Positions 51,703-64,000 of a stretch of DNA of 64,000 nt are shown here, piece by piece. The stretch's first letter is position 1; each line of letters starts with the position of its first letter. Source of the stretch: Pelomonas sp965229315 (lineage in GTDB: Bacteria > Pseudomonadota > Gammaproteobacteria > Burkholderiales > Burkholderiaceae_C); NCBI RefSeq assembly GCF_965229315.1, contig NZ_CBDDJA010000002.1, forward strand, positions 248,001-312,000, read 5' to 3'. The notes under the pieces were generated by a model, which saw only the letters and a program-made list of their open reading frames with translations, had not been told where the DNA came from and made no database searches. Position numbers and translations under genes: made by a program.

Positions 51703-52515
51703 TCAACGGTTGCGCGGCGCGATCGGTGTTTCCGGGACCGGGTAGCCGGCGGCGCCGAAGGTCGCGACGATGGCCTTGTGGGTGTCGAAGTAGACCTGCC
51801 AGTAGTGATCGGTGTGGCAGTAGGGGCGCACGCACAGCAGCGGGCCTTCGGGCGTGAACTGCAGGATCTCGATGTCGGGCGCCGGCGTGGCCAGCACGTT
51901 GGGAATGGCAGCAATGGCCGGCTTGAGGCGGGCGATGGCGTCCAGCGGGTCCACGCTGTTGGCGACCTTGGCCAGGCAGTCGACGCGGCGGAACGCCTGG
52001 GCCGAGTAGTTCTGGATGGCGCCGCTGAAGACGGTGTTGTTGCCGACCAGCGTGTGCACGTTGTCCGGCGTGTTGATGGTGGTGCCGAACAGGCCGATCT
52101 CGGTGACGGTGCCGGTCACGCCGCCGGCCTGCACGAAGTCGCCGACCTTGAAGGGGCGCAGCACCTGCATGAAGACGCCGGCCGCGAAGTGCGTCAGCAG
52201 CCCGCCCCAGGCGGTGCCGATGGCCAGGCCCGCGCCGGCCAGCAGCGCGGCGAAGGAGGTGGTCTTGACGCCGAAGATGTCCAGGATCGCGAGGATGAGG
52301 ACCAGGTTCAGCAACACGCTGAGGATGGAGCGCAGGTAGGTGGCCAGCGTGGAGTCGATGCGCCGGCCGCGCTCCAGCGCCGCCGTGAAGACGCGCAGCG
52401 CCATTGAAATGAGCCACCGGCCGACGACCCACGCGGCGATGGCCGCGAGAATCTTCAGGCCGAAGTCCACGCCCTGGGTGCTGAGAAACAGCCAGATGGC
52501 TTCCGTGTTCATCAT
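51703..52515 (-). CDS. mscS: Small-conductance mechanosensitive channel MscS
   Basis: 270 residues. Helices 1-3 comprise IAAWVVGRWLISMALRVF, ILSVLLNLVLILAILDIFG and the pore helix FAALLAGAGLAIGTAWGGLLTHFAAGVF (Gly/Ala-rich packing). The beta domain has FKVGDFVQAGGVTGTVTEIGLFGTTI. It opens under hypo-osmotic stress. It is short of the long MscK-type N-terminus, so it is the basic form. The start is ATG 52515 or the next codon. Confidence 0.96.
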   Translation of the reverse strand: MMNTEAIWLFLSTQGVDFGLKILAAIAAWVVGRWLISMALRVFTAALERGRRIDSTLATYLRSILSVLLNLVLILAILDIFGVKTTSFAALLAGAGLAIGTAWGGLLTHFAAGVFMQVLRPFKVGDFVQAGGVTGTVTEIGLFGTTINTPDNVHTLVGNNTVFSGAIQNYSAQAFRRVDCLAKVANSVDPLDAIARLKPAIAAIPNVLATPAPDIEILQFTPEGPLLCVRPYCHTDHYWQVYFDTHKAIVATFGAAGYPVPETPIAPRNR

Positions 52516-52530
52516 GTCGAGTCACTCCCT

Positions 52531-53094
52531 TTGAAAACCCGCCCATCGTCGCAGCCACCCGCCGTGTCTGCCAAGCCGTCAAACCCCGAGGTCGCGCGGC
52601 TCGTCGGCCTTGCGCCGGTGTTTGATGGCCGCGCGCGCCTGCTCGTGCTGGGCAGCTTTCCCGGCGCGGCCTCGCTGCAGGCGGCGCAGTACTACGCCCA
52701 TCCGCGCAACGCCTTCTGGCCGGTGATGGGCGCGCTGCTCGGCGAGCCCGAACTGCTCGCCCGGCCGTACGACGAGCGGCTGCAGGCGCTGCGCCGCCAC
52801 CGCGTCGCGCTGTGGGACGCGGTTGCCGCGTGTCGTCGCGAAGGCAGCCTCGACACCGCCATCGAGGCCCCCGAGCCCAGCGACCTGCGCGAGCTGGTGG
52901 CCCGCCTGCCGCAGCTGCACGCCATCGCCTGCAACGGCGCGCTCGCCCACCAGCAGACGCTGTTGGCCTTGGGTGATGTGCGCCTGCCAGTGCTTCGCCT
53001 GCCGTCCACCAGCCCGGCGCACGCGGGGCTGAGCCTGGCCGCCAAGGTCGAGGCCTGGCGTGCGGCGCTCGGGCTTTATGTGGCGGCCGACTGA
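52531..53094 (+). CDS. DNA-deoxyinosine glycosylase (UDG superfamily family 6)
   Basis: 187 residues from TTG 52531; GTG 52564 is a good alternative. Typical motifs are LLVLGSFPGAASLQAAQYYAHPRNAFWPVMGAL and RLPSTSPAHA (C-terminal motif 2). The family removes hypoxanthine (and sometimes uracil) from DNA. It is divergent from mscS, leaving little room for an upstream start. Confidence 0.85.
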   Translation: MKTRPSSQPPAVSAKPSNPEVARLVGLAPVFDGRARLLVLGSFPGAASLQAAQYYAHPRNAFWPVMGALLGEPELLARPYDERLQALRRHRVALWDAVAACRREGSLDTAIEAPEPSDLRELVARLPQLHAIACNGALAHQQTLLALGDVRLPVLRLPSTSPAHAGLSLAAKVEAWRAALGLYVAAD

Positions 53095-53146
53095 AAGGTG
53101 CCCCGGGTCCGGCGATCCGTCCGCCTTGGCCTAGGATGCTTCGCCA

Positions 53147-53920
53147 ATGAAAACCAAGACATCCACCTGGGGCCCGGCCACGCTGAGCGAATTCGACGGC
53201 GTGCGCTTCCTGCACCTGGACTCGATCTGGGTCCAGGGTGCGATGCGCATCCGCAAGCCCGACCAGCTCGAACTCGAATACATCCAGCGCATGTGCGCCT
53301 GGATGCTGTGGCGCGACCCCGCTGCGCTCGGTGACGGCCACGCCGTGCAACTGGGCCTGGGTGCGGCGGCGCTGACGCGCTTTTGCCACGGCCCGCTGAA
53401 GATGCGCACGACGGCGGTGGAGATCAACCCGGAGGTCATCGCCGCGTGCCGGCACTGGTTTCGCCTGCCGGCTGATGGTGCGCGGCTGAACGTGGTCAAC
53501 GAGGACGCCGCGCGCTGGGTCGGCGACGACGCCCACCTACAGACGGTGGACGTGCTCAACGTGGACCTGTACGACCACGACGCCGCGTCGCCGGTGCTGG
53601 ACGACGAGGCTTTCTACGCCGCCTGCCACCGCGTGCTGGCGGACGGCGGGCTCATGACGGTGAACCTGTTCGGCCGCAGCGCGAGCTTTGCGCGCAGCGC
53701 GCTGCGCATTGCGCGCGCCTTCGGGTCGGACCAGGTCTGGAGCCTGGCGCCCACGAAGGAGGGCAACACCATCGTCGTGGCGGCGCGCGGCGTGCAGGTG
53801 CCGCACCGCGATGTGCTGGAGCAGCGGGCGGCTAACATCGAATCGCGCTTCAAGTTACCGGCCCGCAAGTGGTTGCGCCTCGTGAGGCCGCTGCCGATGA
53901 GCATCCTCCATGCCCTCTGA
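53147..53920 (+). CDS. Spermidine synthase-like methyltransferase-fold protein
   Basis: 257 residues with a Rossmann fold. LGLGAAALTRFCHG, AVEINPEVIAACRHWF, VVNEDAARWVGDD and VLNVDLYDHDAASPVLDD match the polyamine aminopropyltransferase family. The classic GGGxG loop is LGLGA, so the real substrate is uncertain. It overlaps gspE-like by 11 bp (ATGCCCTCTGA), a translational coupling. Confidence 0.8.
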   Translation: MKTKTSTWGPATLSEFDGVRFLHLDSIWVQGAMRIRKPDQLELEYIQRMCAWMLWRDPAALGDGHAVQLGLGAAALTRFCHGPLKMRTTAVEINPEVIAACRHWFRLPADGARLNVVNEDAARWVGDDAHLQTVDVLNVDLYDHDAASPVLDDEAFYAACHRVLADGGLMTVNLFGRSASFARSALRIARAFGSDQVWSLAPTKEGNTIVVAARGVQVPHRDVLEQRAANIESRFKLPARKWLRLVRPLPMSILHAL

Positions 53921-55715
53921 CCCCGCCTCTGCGATGACGACCAAGCCCAAGCCCCCGGCGCCCGCATCCAAGTCCGAAGGGCGCCTGGAGTGGCGTCAGC
54001 TGCTGAAATGGCTGCTCAAGGACGGCCTGATCGACGAGGCGCAATCCGCCCGCACGGAGCAGCGCTTTGCAGCCGGCGACAGTTCGCTGCATCCGCTGGT
54101 GCGCCTGGGCCACGCCAGCCTGGTGCAGATCGCCACGGGCAAGCCGCTGGACGTGGATGCGCTGTCCGAATGGCTGGCCGTGCGTGCCGGCCTGCCTTAC
54201 CTGCGCATCGATCCGCTGAAGGTGGACGTGGGCCGCGTGGGTGACGTGATGTCCATCGGCTACGCGGAGGCCAAGCGCTGCCTGCCGGTGCAGTTCGGCA
54301 TCAACGACGTCACCATCGCGACATCCGAGCCCTTCGACACCGGCTGGGTGGCGCAGATCGAGTCGCATGTGCGCAAGCCCATCAAGCTCGTCATCGCCAA
54401 CCCGCTGGAGATCGCGCGCTACACGACCGAGTTCTTCACGCTGGCGCGTTCGGTGCGCGCCGCGGCCAAGGCCGGCGAGCAGAGTCAGGTGGCGAGCTTC
54501 GAGCAGCTCGTCGAACTGGGCCGCACGAACAAGCAGCTGGACGCCAATGACCAGGGCGTCGTGCAGGTGGTGGACTGGCTGTGGCAGTACGCGTTCGACC
54601 AGCGCGCATCGGACATCCACCTGGAGCCGCGCCGCGAGATGGGCGTCATCCGTTTCCGCATCGACGGCGTGCTGCACACGGTCTACCAGCTGCCGCCCAC
54701 CGTGATGGCGGCCATGACCTCGCGCATCAAGCTGCTGGGCCGCATGGACGTCGTCGAGAAGCGCCGTCCGCTGGACGGCCGCATCAAGACGCGCAACCCC
54801 GGTGGCGACGAAGTGGAAATGCGCCTGTCCACGCTGCCGACGGCCTTTGGCGAGAAGATGGTCATGCGCATCTTCGACCCCGACACGGCCGTCAAGGACT
54901 TGTCGTCGCTGGGCTTCTCGCCGCACGACTCAGAGCGCTGGGAGACCCTCGTCAAGCAGCCGCACGGCATCATCCTCGTGACCGGCCCGACGGGCAGCGG
55001 CAAGACGACGACGCTGTATTCGACGCTCAAGCGGCTGGCGACGGACGAGGTCAACGTGACGACCATCGAAGACCCGATCGAGATGATCGAGCCGGCCTTC
55101 AACCAGACCCAGGTGCAGAACGTGCTGGACTTCGGCTTCGCCGAGGGCCTGCGCGCGCTGATGCGCCAGGACCCGGACATCATCATGGTGGGCGAGATCC
55201 GCGACCTGGAGACGGCCGAGATGGCCATCCAGGCGGCGTTGACCGGCCACCTGGTCTTCAGCACGCTGCACACCAACGATTCGGTGTCGGCGATCACGCG
55301 GCTGACGGACCTGGGCGTGCCGAGCTACCTGATCAGCGCCACGGTCATCGGCGTGCTGGCGCAGCGGCTGGTGCGCACGCTGTGCCCGCATTGCAAGCAG
55401 CCCGACCCGGCCGTCACGCGTGAGAGCCTCAACGAGTTGGTACGCCACTGGCGCCTGGGTGGCGGGGTGAAGCCGTACAAGCCCGTCGGCTGCCTGGAGT
55501 GCCGCAACACGGGCTTCCGCGGCCGCGCGGGCCTGTACGAGCTGCTGACGGTGACGGAAGGCGTCAAGACGGCGATGGGCGACTTCGGCGCGTTGCGCAA
55601 GCAGGCGCTGCAGGAGGGCCTGAGGCCGCTGCGCCTGGCCGGGGCGATGAAGGTGGCGGAAGGCATGACGACGGTGGAAGAAGTGCTGCGCAGCACGCCG
55701 CATTGGGAAGGCTGA
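53910..55715 (+). CDS. GspE/PulE/PilB-type secretion ATPase
   Basis: 601 residues. An N-terminal MshEN-like domain (to ~200) is followed by the conserved catalytic core: QRASDIHLEPRRE, Walker A GPTGSGKTTTLYSTL (Lys ~365), TIEDPIEMIEPAFNQTQV (Asp box), Walker B VGEIRDLETAEMA and the His box FSTLHTNDS. Four cysteines (CPHCK, CLECR) form the zinc site of PilB/GspE. No pilin, GspF or secretin genes lie nearby, so its partner machine is elsewhere. It could power type II secretion or type IV pili. Confidence 0.93.
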   Translation: MPSDPASAMTTKPKPPAPASKSEGRLEWRQLLKWLLKDGLIDEAQSARTEQRFAAGDSSLHPLVRLGHASLVQIATGKPLDVDALSEWLAVRAGLPYLRIDPLKVDVGRVGDVMSIGYAEAKRCLPVQFGINDVTIATSEPFDTGWVAQIESHVRKPIKLVIANPLEIARYTTEFFTLARSVRAAAKAGEQSQVASFEQLVELGRTNKQLDANDQGVVQVVDWLWQYAFDQRASDIHLEPRREMGVIRFRIDGVLHTVYQLPPTVMAAMTSRIKLLGRMDVVEKRRPLDGRIKTRNPGGDEVEMRLSTLPTAFGEKMVMRIFDPDTAVKDLSSLGFSPHDSERWETLVKQPHGIILVTGPTGSGKTTTLYSTLKRLATDEVNVTTIEDPIEMIEPAFNQTQVQNVLDFGFAEGLRALMRQDPDIIMVGEIRDLETAEMAIQAALTGHLVFSTLHTNDSVSAITRLTDLGVPSYLISATVIGVLAQRLVRTLCPHCKQPDPAVTRESLNELVRHWRLGGGVKPYKPVGCLECRNTGFRGRAGLYELLTVTEGVKTAMGDFGALRKQALQEGLRPLRLAGAMKVAEGMTTVEEVLRSTPHWEG

Positions 55716-55867
55716 GGCCGACGCGCGGCTTGCCTGTCGTGACGCCGAGTTGAGTCAGGACGAGGCTGCCTTACGTGTAATCCACAAGCTGCCTGTGAGA
55801 GTCGGCTGACAGAATCGCCGCCAACAAGGTTGCGCACCCTCCCGCGGTGCGCCGGAGGCGACAAGCA

Positions 55868-56332
55868 ATGAAAATCAAGAGCCAGCGGGACTTCTGGTCC
55901 GGGCTGATGTTTCTGGTGGTGGGCGCGGTGTTCGCGTGGGGGGCGTTGGAGTATTCCTTCGGCAAGTCCGCACAGCCCGGGCCTGGCTACTTCCCTTTCG
56001 GGCTGGGTATTCTGCTGGCCCTGCTCGGGGCCGTGGTGCTGTTCAAGGCGCTGACGCTGGAATCCGAAGGTGGCGACCCGGTGGGCGCCATCGCCTGGCG
56101 CCCGCTGATCGTCATCGTGCTGGCCATCGCCGTCTTCGGTGTCGCGTTGCCGCGCCTGGGCCTGGCCGTCACGCTGCCGCTCATCATCACGCTGTCGGCA
56201 CTGGCCGGCGACGAGTTCCGCTGGCGTGACGTGCTGGTCAGCAGCGTCGTGCTGACGGTCGGCAGCTGGGCCATGTTCATCTGGGGACTGAAGCTGATCA
56301 TTCCGCTCTGGCCCATCTATTTCAACGGCTGA
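55868..56332 (+). CDS. tctB: Tripartite tricarboxylate transporter small subunit TctB
   Basis: 154 residues, with about four hydrophobic helices (LMFLVVGAVFAWGAL, LGILLALLGAVVLF, LIVIVLAIAVFGVALP, VSSVVLTVGSWAMFIW). It assists the TctA permease in uptake of carboxylates with a periplasmic TctC receptor. GGAGG lies ~10 nt before ATG 55868, behind a 7-bp hairpin (GCGCACC / GGTGCGC). It is followed by tctA 8 bp later. Confidence 0.88.
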   Translation: MKIKSQRDFWSGLMFLVVGAVFAWGALEYSFGKSAQPGPGYFPFGLGILLALLGAVVLFKALTLESEGGDPVGAIAWRPLIVIVLAIAVFGVALPRLGLAVTLPLIITLSALAGDEFRWRDVLVSSVVLTVGSWAMFIWGLKLIIPLWPIYFNG

Positions 56333-56340
56333 GGACGAGC

Positions 56341-57852
56341 ATGGATCTGCTGAACAACCTCCTGCTCGGGTTCCAGACGGCGCTGAGCCTGCAGAACCTG
56401 CTCTACGGCTTCCTGGGCTGCGTGCTCGGTACGCTGATCGGCGTGCTGCCCGGCCTGGGCCCGGTCGCCACCATCGCGATGCTGCTGCCCTCGGTCTATT
56501 CGCTGGATGCGACGCCCGCGCTCATCATGCTGGCCGGCATCTACTACGGCGCGCAGTACGGCGGCTCCACGACCGCCATCCTGATCAACGTGCCGGGCGA
56601 GTCCAGCTCCGTCGTCACGGCCATCGACGGCTACCAGATGGCCCGCCAGGGCCGCGCCGGCGCAGCGCTGGCGGCGGCCGGGCTGGGCAGCTTTTTCGCG
56701 GGCTGCGTGGGCACCATCATCATCGCGGCGTTCGCGCCCCCGCTCACCGAGCTGGCCTTCAAGTTCGGCTCGGCCGAGTACTTCTCGCTGATGGTGCTGG
56801 GCCTGGTGGGGGCCGTGGTGCTGGCATCGGGCTCGCTGATCAAGGCCATCGCGATGATCGTGCTGGGGCTGCTGCTCGGCCAGGTCGGCACGGACGTCAT
56901 CACCGGTGCCACCCGCTACTCCTTTGACCAGCCCGAACTGGCTGACGGCATCGGCTTCGTCGTCATCGCCATGGGTGTGTTCGGCTTCGGCGAGATCATC
57001 GCCAACCTGGGCCAGCCGGCCGAGCACCGCGAGATCTTCACGAAGGACGTGAAGGGTTTGTGGCCGACGCGCCAAGACTTCCAGGAGGCTTGGCCTTCGG
57101 TGTTGCGCGGCACGGCACTGGGCTCCGTGCTGGGCGTGCTGCCCGGTGGCGGTGCCTTGCTGGCGTCCTTCGCTGCGTACACGCTGGAGAAGAAGGTCAC
57201 GCGCAACCCCCGCGTGCCGTTCGGCAAGGGCGCCATCCAGGGGGTGGCCGGCCCGGAAAGCGCGAACAACGCGGGCGCGCAGACCAGCTTCATCCCCATG
57301 CTGACGCTGGGCATCCCGCCCAACGCCGTCATGGCGCTGATGGTGGGTGCCATGACCATCAAGGGCATCCAGCCCGGCCCGCAAGTCATGACCAGCAACC
57401 CGGAACTGTTCTGGGGCCTGATCGCATCGATGTGGATCGGCAACCTGATGCTCATCGTGCTGAACCTGCCGCTGATCGGCATCTGGATCAAGCTGCTGAC
57501 GGTGCCCTATCGCTTCCTGTTCCCGGCCATCGTCGTGTTCTGCTGCATCGGCACCTACTCGCTGAACAACAACGCCTTCGACGTCTATCTGACGGCGGCC
57601 TTCGCGCTGCTGGGCTACGTCTTCTACAAGCTGAGCTGCGAACCTGCGCCCTTGCTGCTGGGATTCATCCTGGGGCCCATGATGGAAGAGAACCTGCGCC
57701 GCGCGCTGCTGATTGCCCGTGGCGACTGGAGTACGTTCATCACGCGCCCCTTGTCGGCCGGCCTGCTGGTCGCTGCGGCACTGATGATCCTCGTGGTCAT
57801 GCTGCCGTCGATCAAGAACAGGCGGGAAGAGGCGTTCAAGGAAGAGGGCTGA
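56341..57852 (+). CDS. tctA: Tripartite tricarboxylate transporter large permease TctA
   Basis: 503 residues with ten or more membrane spans. The family motif GVLPGLGPVATIAMLLP near the start and GVLPGGGALLASFAAYTLEKK in the second half are the mirrored pore motifs, and QYGGSTTAILINVPGE is also characteristic. It imports citrate-like or other carboxylates with TctC. No tctC is in the window, so the receptor is encoded elsewhere. It ends 712 bp before the rRNA operon. Confidence 0.95.
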   Translation: MDLLNNLLLGFQTALSLQNLLYGFLGCVLGTLIGVLPGLGPVATIAMLLPSVYSLDATPALIMLAGIYYGAQYGGSTTAILINVPGESSSVVTAIDGYQMARQGRAGAALAAAGLGSFFAGCVGTIIIAAFAPPLTELAFKFGSAEYFSLMVLGLVGAVVLASGSLIKAIAMIVLGLLLGQVGTDVITGATRYSFDQPELADGIGFVVIAMGVFGFGEIIANLGQPAEHREIFTKDVKGLWPTRQDFQEAWPSVLRGTALGSVLGVLPGGGALLASFAAYTLEKKVTRNPRVPFGKGAIQGVAGPESANNAGAQTSFIPMLTLGIPPNAVMALMVGAMTIKGIQPGPQVMTSNPELFWGLIASMWIGNLMLIVLNLPLIGIWIKLLTVPYRFLFPAIVVFCCIGTYSLNNNAFDVYLTAAFALLGYVFYKLSCEPAPLLLGFILGPMMEENLRRALLIARGDWSTFITRPLSAGLLVAAALMILVVMLPSIKNRREEAFKEEG

Positions 57853-57986
57853 GCGGCATGCGCTTGGGCGCGCGATGAAGCAGGGCCGCCGCCCGAGCAG
57901 CCGTGCAGCGGGCGCGCTGAGCATTGCCGCCTCTATGAGCAAGTGGACGCCCGGTGCGGGCGCATTGCAAAAAATGGCGTGGTTTC

Positions 57987-58016
57987 TTGCGCTGCTGAAA
58001 AACCTTGTGCTACAGT
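57987..58016 (+). promoter_or_regulatory. Candidate upstream rRNA promoter
   Basis: TTGCGC (57987-57992) and TACAGT (58011-58016) are spaced 18 bp, preceded by an A run. It is weaker than the two downstream promoters and may be spurious. Confidence 0.3.
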
Positions 58017-58154
58017 CGTGGGCTTCGCTGATCACAACGCAGCGCTTGTCGGGAACGGCAGCTAGCGGCGGAAGGGGTTGGTGAAGCGGGCCGAAAGGCT
58101 TGAGGGCGAGCTGGAGAGTTCGTTGAGTGCTTCGAAAGAAATTTTGAAAAGTAC

Positions 58155-58183
58155 TTGACGGCACTGCGAAAGCAGATCAAAAT
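58155..58183 (+). promoter_or_regulatory. rRNA promoter P1
   Basis: -35 TTGACG at 58155-58160, 17-bp spacer, -10 CAAAAT at 58178-58183, GC-rich discriminator CTCGC. An A/T-rich UP-like element precedes it. Confidence 0.75.
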
Positions 58184-58293
58184 CTCGCCTCTTTGCTGCT
58201 GACGAAGCGCTGAAATCGGAAACGAAATCAAGCGAGCCGGAGTGGTAGGGAAAGCAAGTTGTTGAGTATCTCGAAAATAAAATTTCAAAATAC

Positions 58294-58323
58294 TTGACGA
58301 CGAAGCAAAAAGCAGATTAGAAT
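58294..58323 (+). promoter_or_regulatory. rRNA promoter P2
   Basis: -35 TTGACG at 58294-58299 and -10 TAGAAT at 58318-58323 (18-bp spacer) with the same CTCGC discriminator. It is the better -10 of the pair, in the second copy of the repeat. Confidence 0.8.
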
Positions 58324-58406
58324 CTCGCTTCTTTGCTGCTGACGAAGCAAACTGAGAAATCAGCGAAACGTCAGCGACGCGAAATGAGTTAAAGCTCAGT
58401 TTGCGA

Positions 58407-58416
58407 TGCTCTTTAA
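58407..58416 (+). promoter_or_regulatory. rRNA leader boxA
   Basis: TGCTCTTTAA matches the boxA antitermination element, which binds NusB/S10 to keep polymerase from terminating in the long rRNA transcript. Confidence 0.8.
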
Positions 58417-58564
58417 TAATTCACAGCCGATAAGCGTGGGCGTTTGAAGTGAAGTGATGTTGTCAGGTGACTGATGACGGTCCTTCGGACTTTAAACGCT
58501 CACGGAAATTAGATTTGAACTATGCAAATGGTTTAAGTCGATTCCGTTGAGTAAATTCAAGATC

Positions 58565-60091
<1,527 letters not shown>

Positions 60092-60278
60092 GATAGATCG
60101 AGCCTCGTTTGTTCTTCGGGACAGGCAGAGCGAGATCGCTAAGAGCGAAAGCTCAAGCACTTTGCTTTAAGCGCCCACACTTATCGGCTGTCATACAACA
60201 GTGAGTGAAATTGCGTGAGCCTGTTGAGCTGGCCTCGACAGGCTGACGATAAACAGAGTTCATGCGCACGGTTCGCGT

Positions 60279-60355
60279 GGGTCTGTAGCTCAGTCGGTTA
60301 GAGCACCGTCTTGATAAGGCGGGGGTCGCTGGTTCGAATCCAGCCAGACCCACCA
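60279..60355 (+). tRNA. ileT: tRNA-Ile (GAU)
   Basis: 77 nt including CCA. The acceptor stem GGGTCTG / CAGACCC pairs fully, anticodon GAT is at 60313-60315, and the T arm has GTTCGAATC. It has the usual place in the 16S-23S spacer. Confidence 0.97.
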
Positions 60356-60383
60356 CGGCTTCAAAGCGATTTGAAGGTACCCC

Positions 60384-60459
60384 GGGGGATTAGCTCAGCT
60401 GGGAGAGCACCTGCTTTGCAAGCAGGGGGTCGTCGGTTCGATCCCGTCATCCTCCACCA
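60384..60459 (+). tRNA. alaT: tRNA-Ala (UGC)
   Basis: 76 nt including CCA. The acceptor stem GGGGGAT pairs with ATCCTCC (one G-U), anticodon TGC is at 60417-60419, and the T arm has GTTCGATCC. It follows tRNA-Ile by 28 bp. Confidence 0.97.
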
Positions 60460-60477
60460 GTTTCACTCATTCAAGTT

Positions 60478-60517
60478 GGTAAACCTTAGCGAATAGGAAT
60501 GTTTGCTGAGGTTTACC
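60478..60517 (+). other. Long stem-loop in the 16S-23S spacer
   Basis: GGTAAACCTTAGC (60478-60490) pairs with GCTGAGGTTTACC (60505-60517), a 13-bp stem with one G-U pair and a 14-nt loop. It lies between tRNA-Ala and the spacer boxA and may be an RNA processing signal. Confidence 0.7.
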
Positions 60518-60544
60518 AGCTCTTGATCTGCAAAGATCGGCTGT

Positions 60545-60554
60545 TGTTCTTTAA
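60545..60554 (+). promoter_or_regulatory. Spacer boxA before 23S
   Basis: TGTTCTTTAA is followed by CAATTT, a standard second boxA element. It continues antitermination into 23S. Confidence 0.8.
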
Positions 60555-60785
60555 CAATTTGTAGAGTCGAATCAGCGCTGCTAGCGGAAAGCGACGAATC
60601 GTAAAGGGTTCGAAGCACCGTGCCGCTAGTAGCATTTTGATTGCGTCAACATAGAACTTCAACTGAGCAAGAAATTGTTTAGGTATGAAGAACGGCGTAA
60701 CGCGTGAATACTCAAAAACAGTTTGGATCTGCGGATCTGAATTGAGTCCTTGACGACACTGCGGTCAGCGGTGTCAAAGTTATAG

Positions 60786-63664
<2,879 letters not shown>

Positions 63665-63877
63665 ATAACTTTGACAGCTGTGAGTCACATCAAGTGAACG
63701 CAGCAAGTCAAGGTGGGTGTTCAAGTTATGTCGTTCTTCGAAGTGACGAAGACGCAATCAAATAAGCTGATTCCGCTGCAGGTATGATTGACCTGCAGTG
63801 TGCAGATTGGGTAAAACCAAGTTCTGCTGACTCTACGAATTGGGTTTGTTGACCTCGTCAACAAGCCAACCAGTCAA

Positions 63878-63992
63878 GTCTGACGACCATAGCGACTTGG
63901 TCCCACTCCTTCCCATCCCGAACAGGACAGTGAAACGAGTCAGCGCCGATGATAGTGCGGATTCCCGTGTGAAAGTAGGTCATCGTCAGGCT
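63878..63992 (+). rRNA. rrf: 5S ribosomal RNA
   Basis: 115 nt. The ends GTCTGACGA and TCGTCAGGC pair, and the core has CATAGCGACTTGGTCCCACTCC, TCCCATCCCGAACAGGACAGTGAAAC and CGCCGATGATAGTG. It ends 8 bp before the window edge, so any terminator lies beyond. Confidence 0.96.
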
Positions 63993-64000
63993 ATTTATTG

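Larger units (their letters stand above)
58122..58349 (+). repeat. Tandem duplicated rRNA promoter segment
   Basis: Two imperfect copies of about 88 bp (58122-58209 and 58261-58349) share gttgagt, an A/T-rich UP-like stretch, a TTGACG -35, an AT-rich -10 and a common CTCGCxTCTTTGCTGCTGACGAAGC tail. Each copy carries its own promoter. Confidence 0.85.

Overview
The window is chromosomal DNA of a high-GC Burkholderiales bacterium. The best fit is the Rubrivivax / Roseateles / Leptothrix group (Sphaerotilaceae/Comamonadaceae side). This rests on the gene content (dciA next to secA, four PEP-CTERM proteins, an ACR3-type ars operon, tctBA) and on a complete Burkholderiales-like rRNA operon at the right end. 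Genus is inferred, not proven.

Layout. Positions 1-2.38 kb are the end of an integrated element: two lower-GC secreted-protein genes, a tyrosine integrase, and a 3' fragment of tRNA-Thr(UGU) that looks like an attachment site. Core genome follows with dciA and secA. At 5.9-10.2 kb lie two PEP-CTERM genes and an arsenic operon (arsR, arsC, acr3, arsH) with a perfect palindrome abutting the arsR start codon. The stretch 10.2-20.8 kb holds argJ, a prolyl oligopeptidase, an unknown SPOR-like membrane protein, acetyltransferases, an esterase, a DTW-domain tRNA modification gene, a methyltransferase and pldA. A large gene-poor gap and another PEP-CTERM gene follow.

The leftward block 22.4-30.3 kb is the most distinctive metabolic island. 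It has two TonB-dependent receptors, two small DUF2946 proteins with Cys/His motifs, a YcnI/DUF1775 protein, a PepSY membrane protein and a PCuAC copper chaperone, with a TlpA-like thioredoxin divergent from it. Together these look like a copper acquisition and periplasmic copper handling system. A three-gene cluster of unknown function follows (30.9-33.7 kb).

At 33.7-41.3 kb is a purine (urate) catabolism region: PuuD (urate to 5-hydroxyisourate), UraH, a fused UraD-AllC protein and PuuE, with XdhC, an M20 amidohydrolase, a binding protein and a low-GC 98-residue protein spliced into the operon by stop/start overlaps. Then come a PEP-CTERM protein, a large subtilase-like protease whose catalytic His appears to be replaced by Glu, glycerate kinase, lolCD, purU, tatD, a DUF6624-TonB fusion, mscS, a DNA glycosylase, a spermidine-synthase-like protein, a GspE/PilB-type ATPase and tctBA.

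From 57.9 kb to the end is an rRNA operon: tandem promoters on a duplicated segment of about 88 bp, boxA, 16S, tRNA-Ile(GAU), tRNA-Ala(UGC), 23S and 5S. Large antisense reading frames are common because of the GC content and were not annotated.
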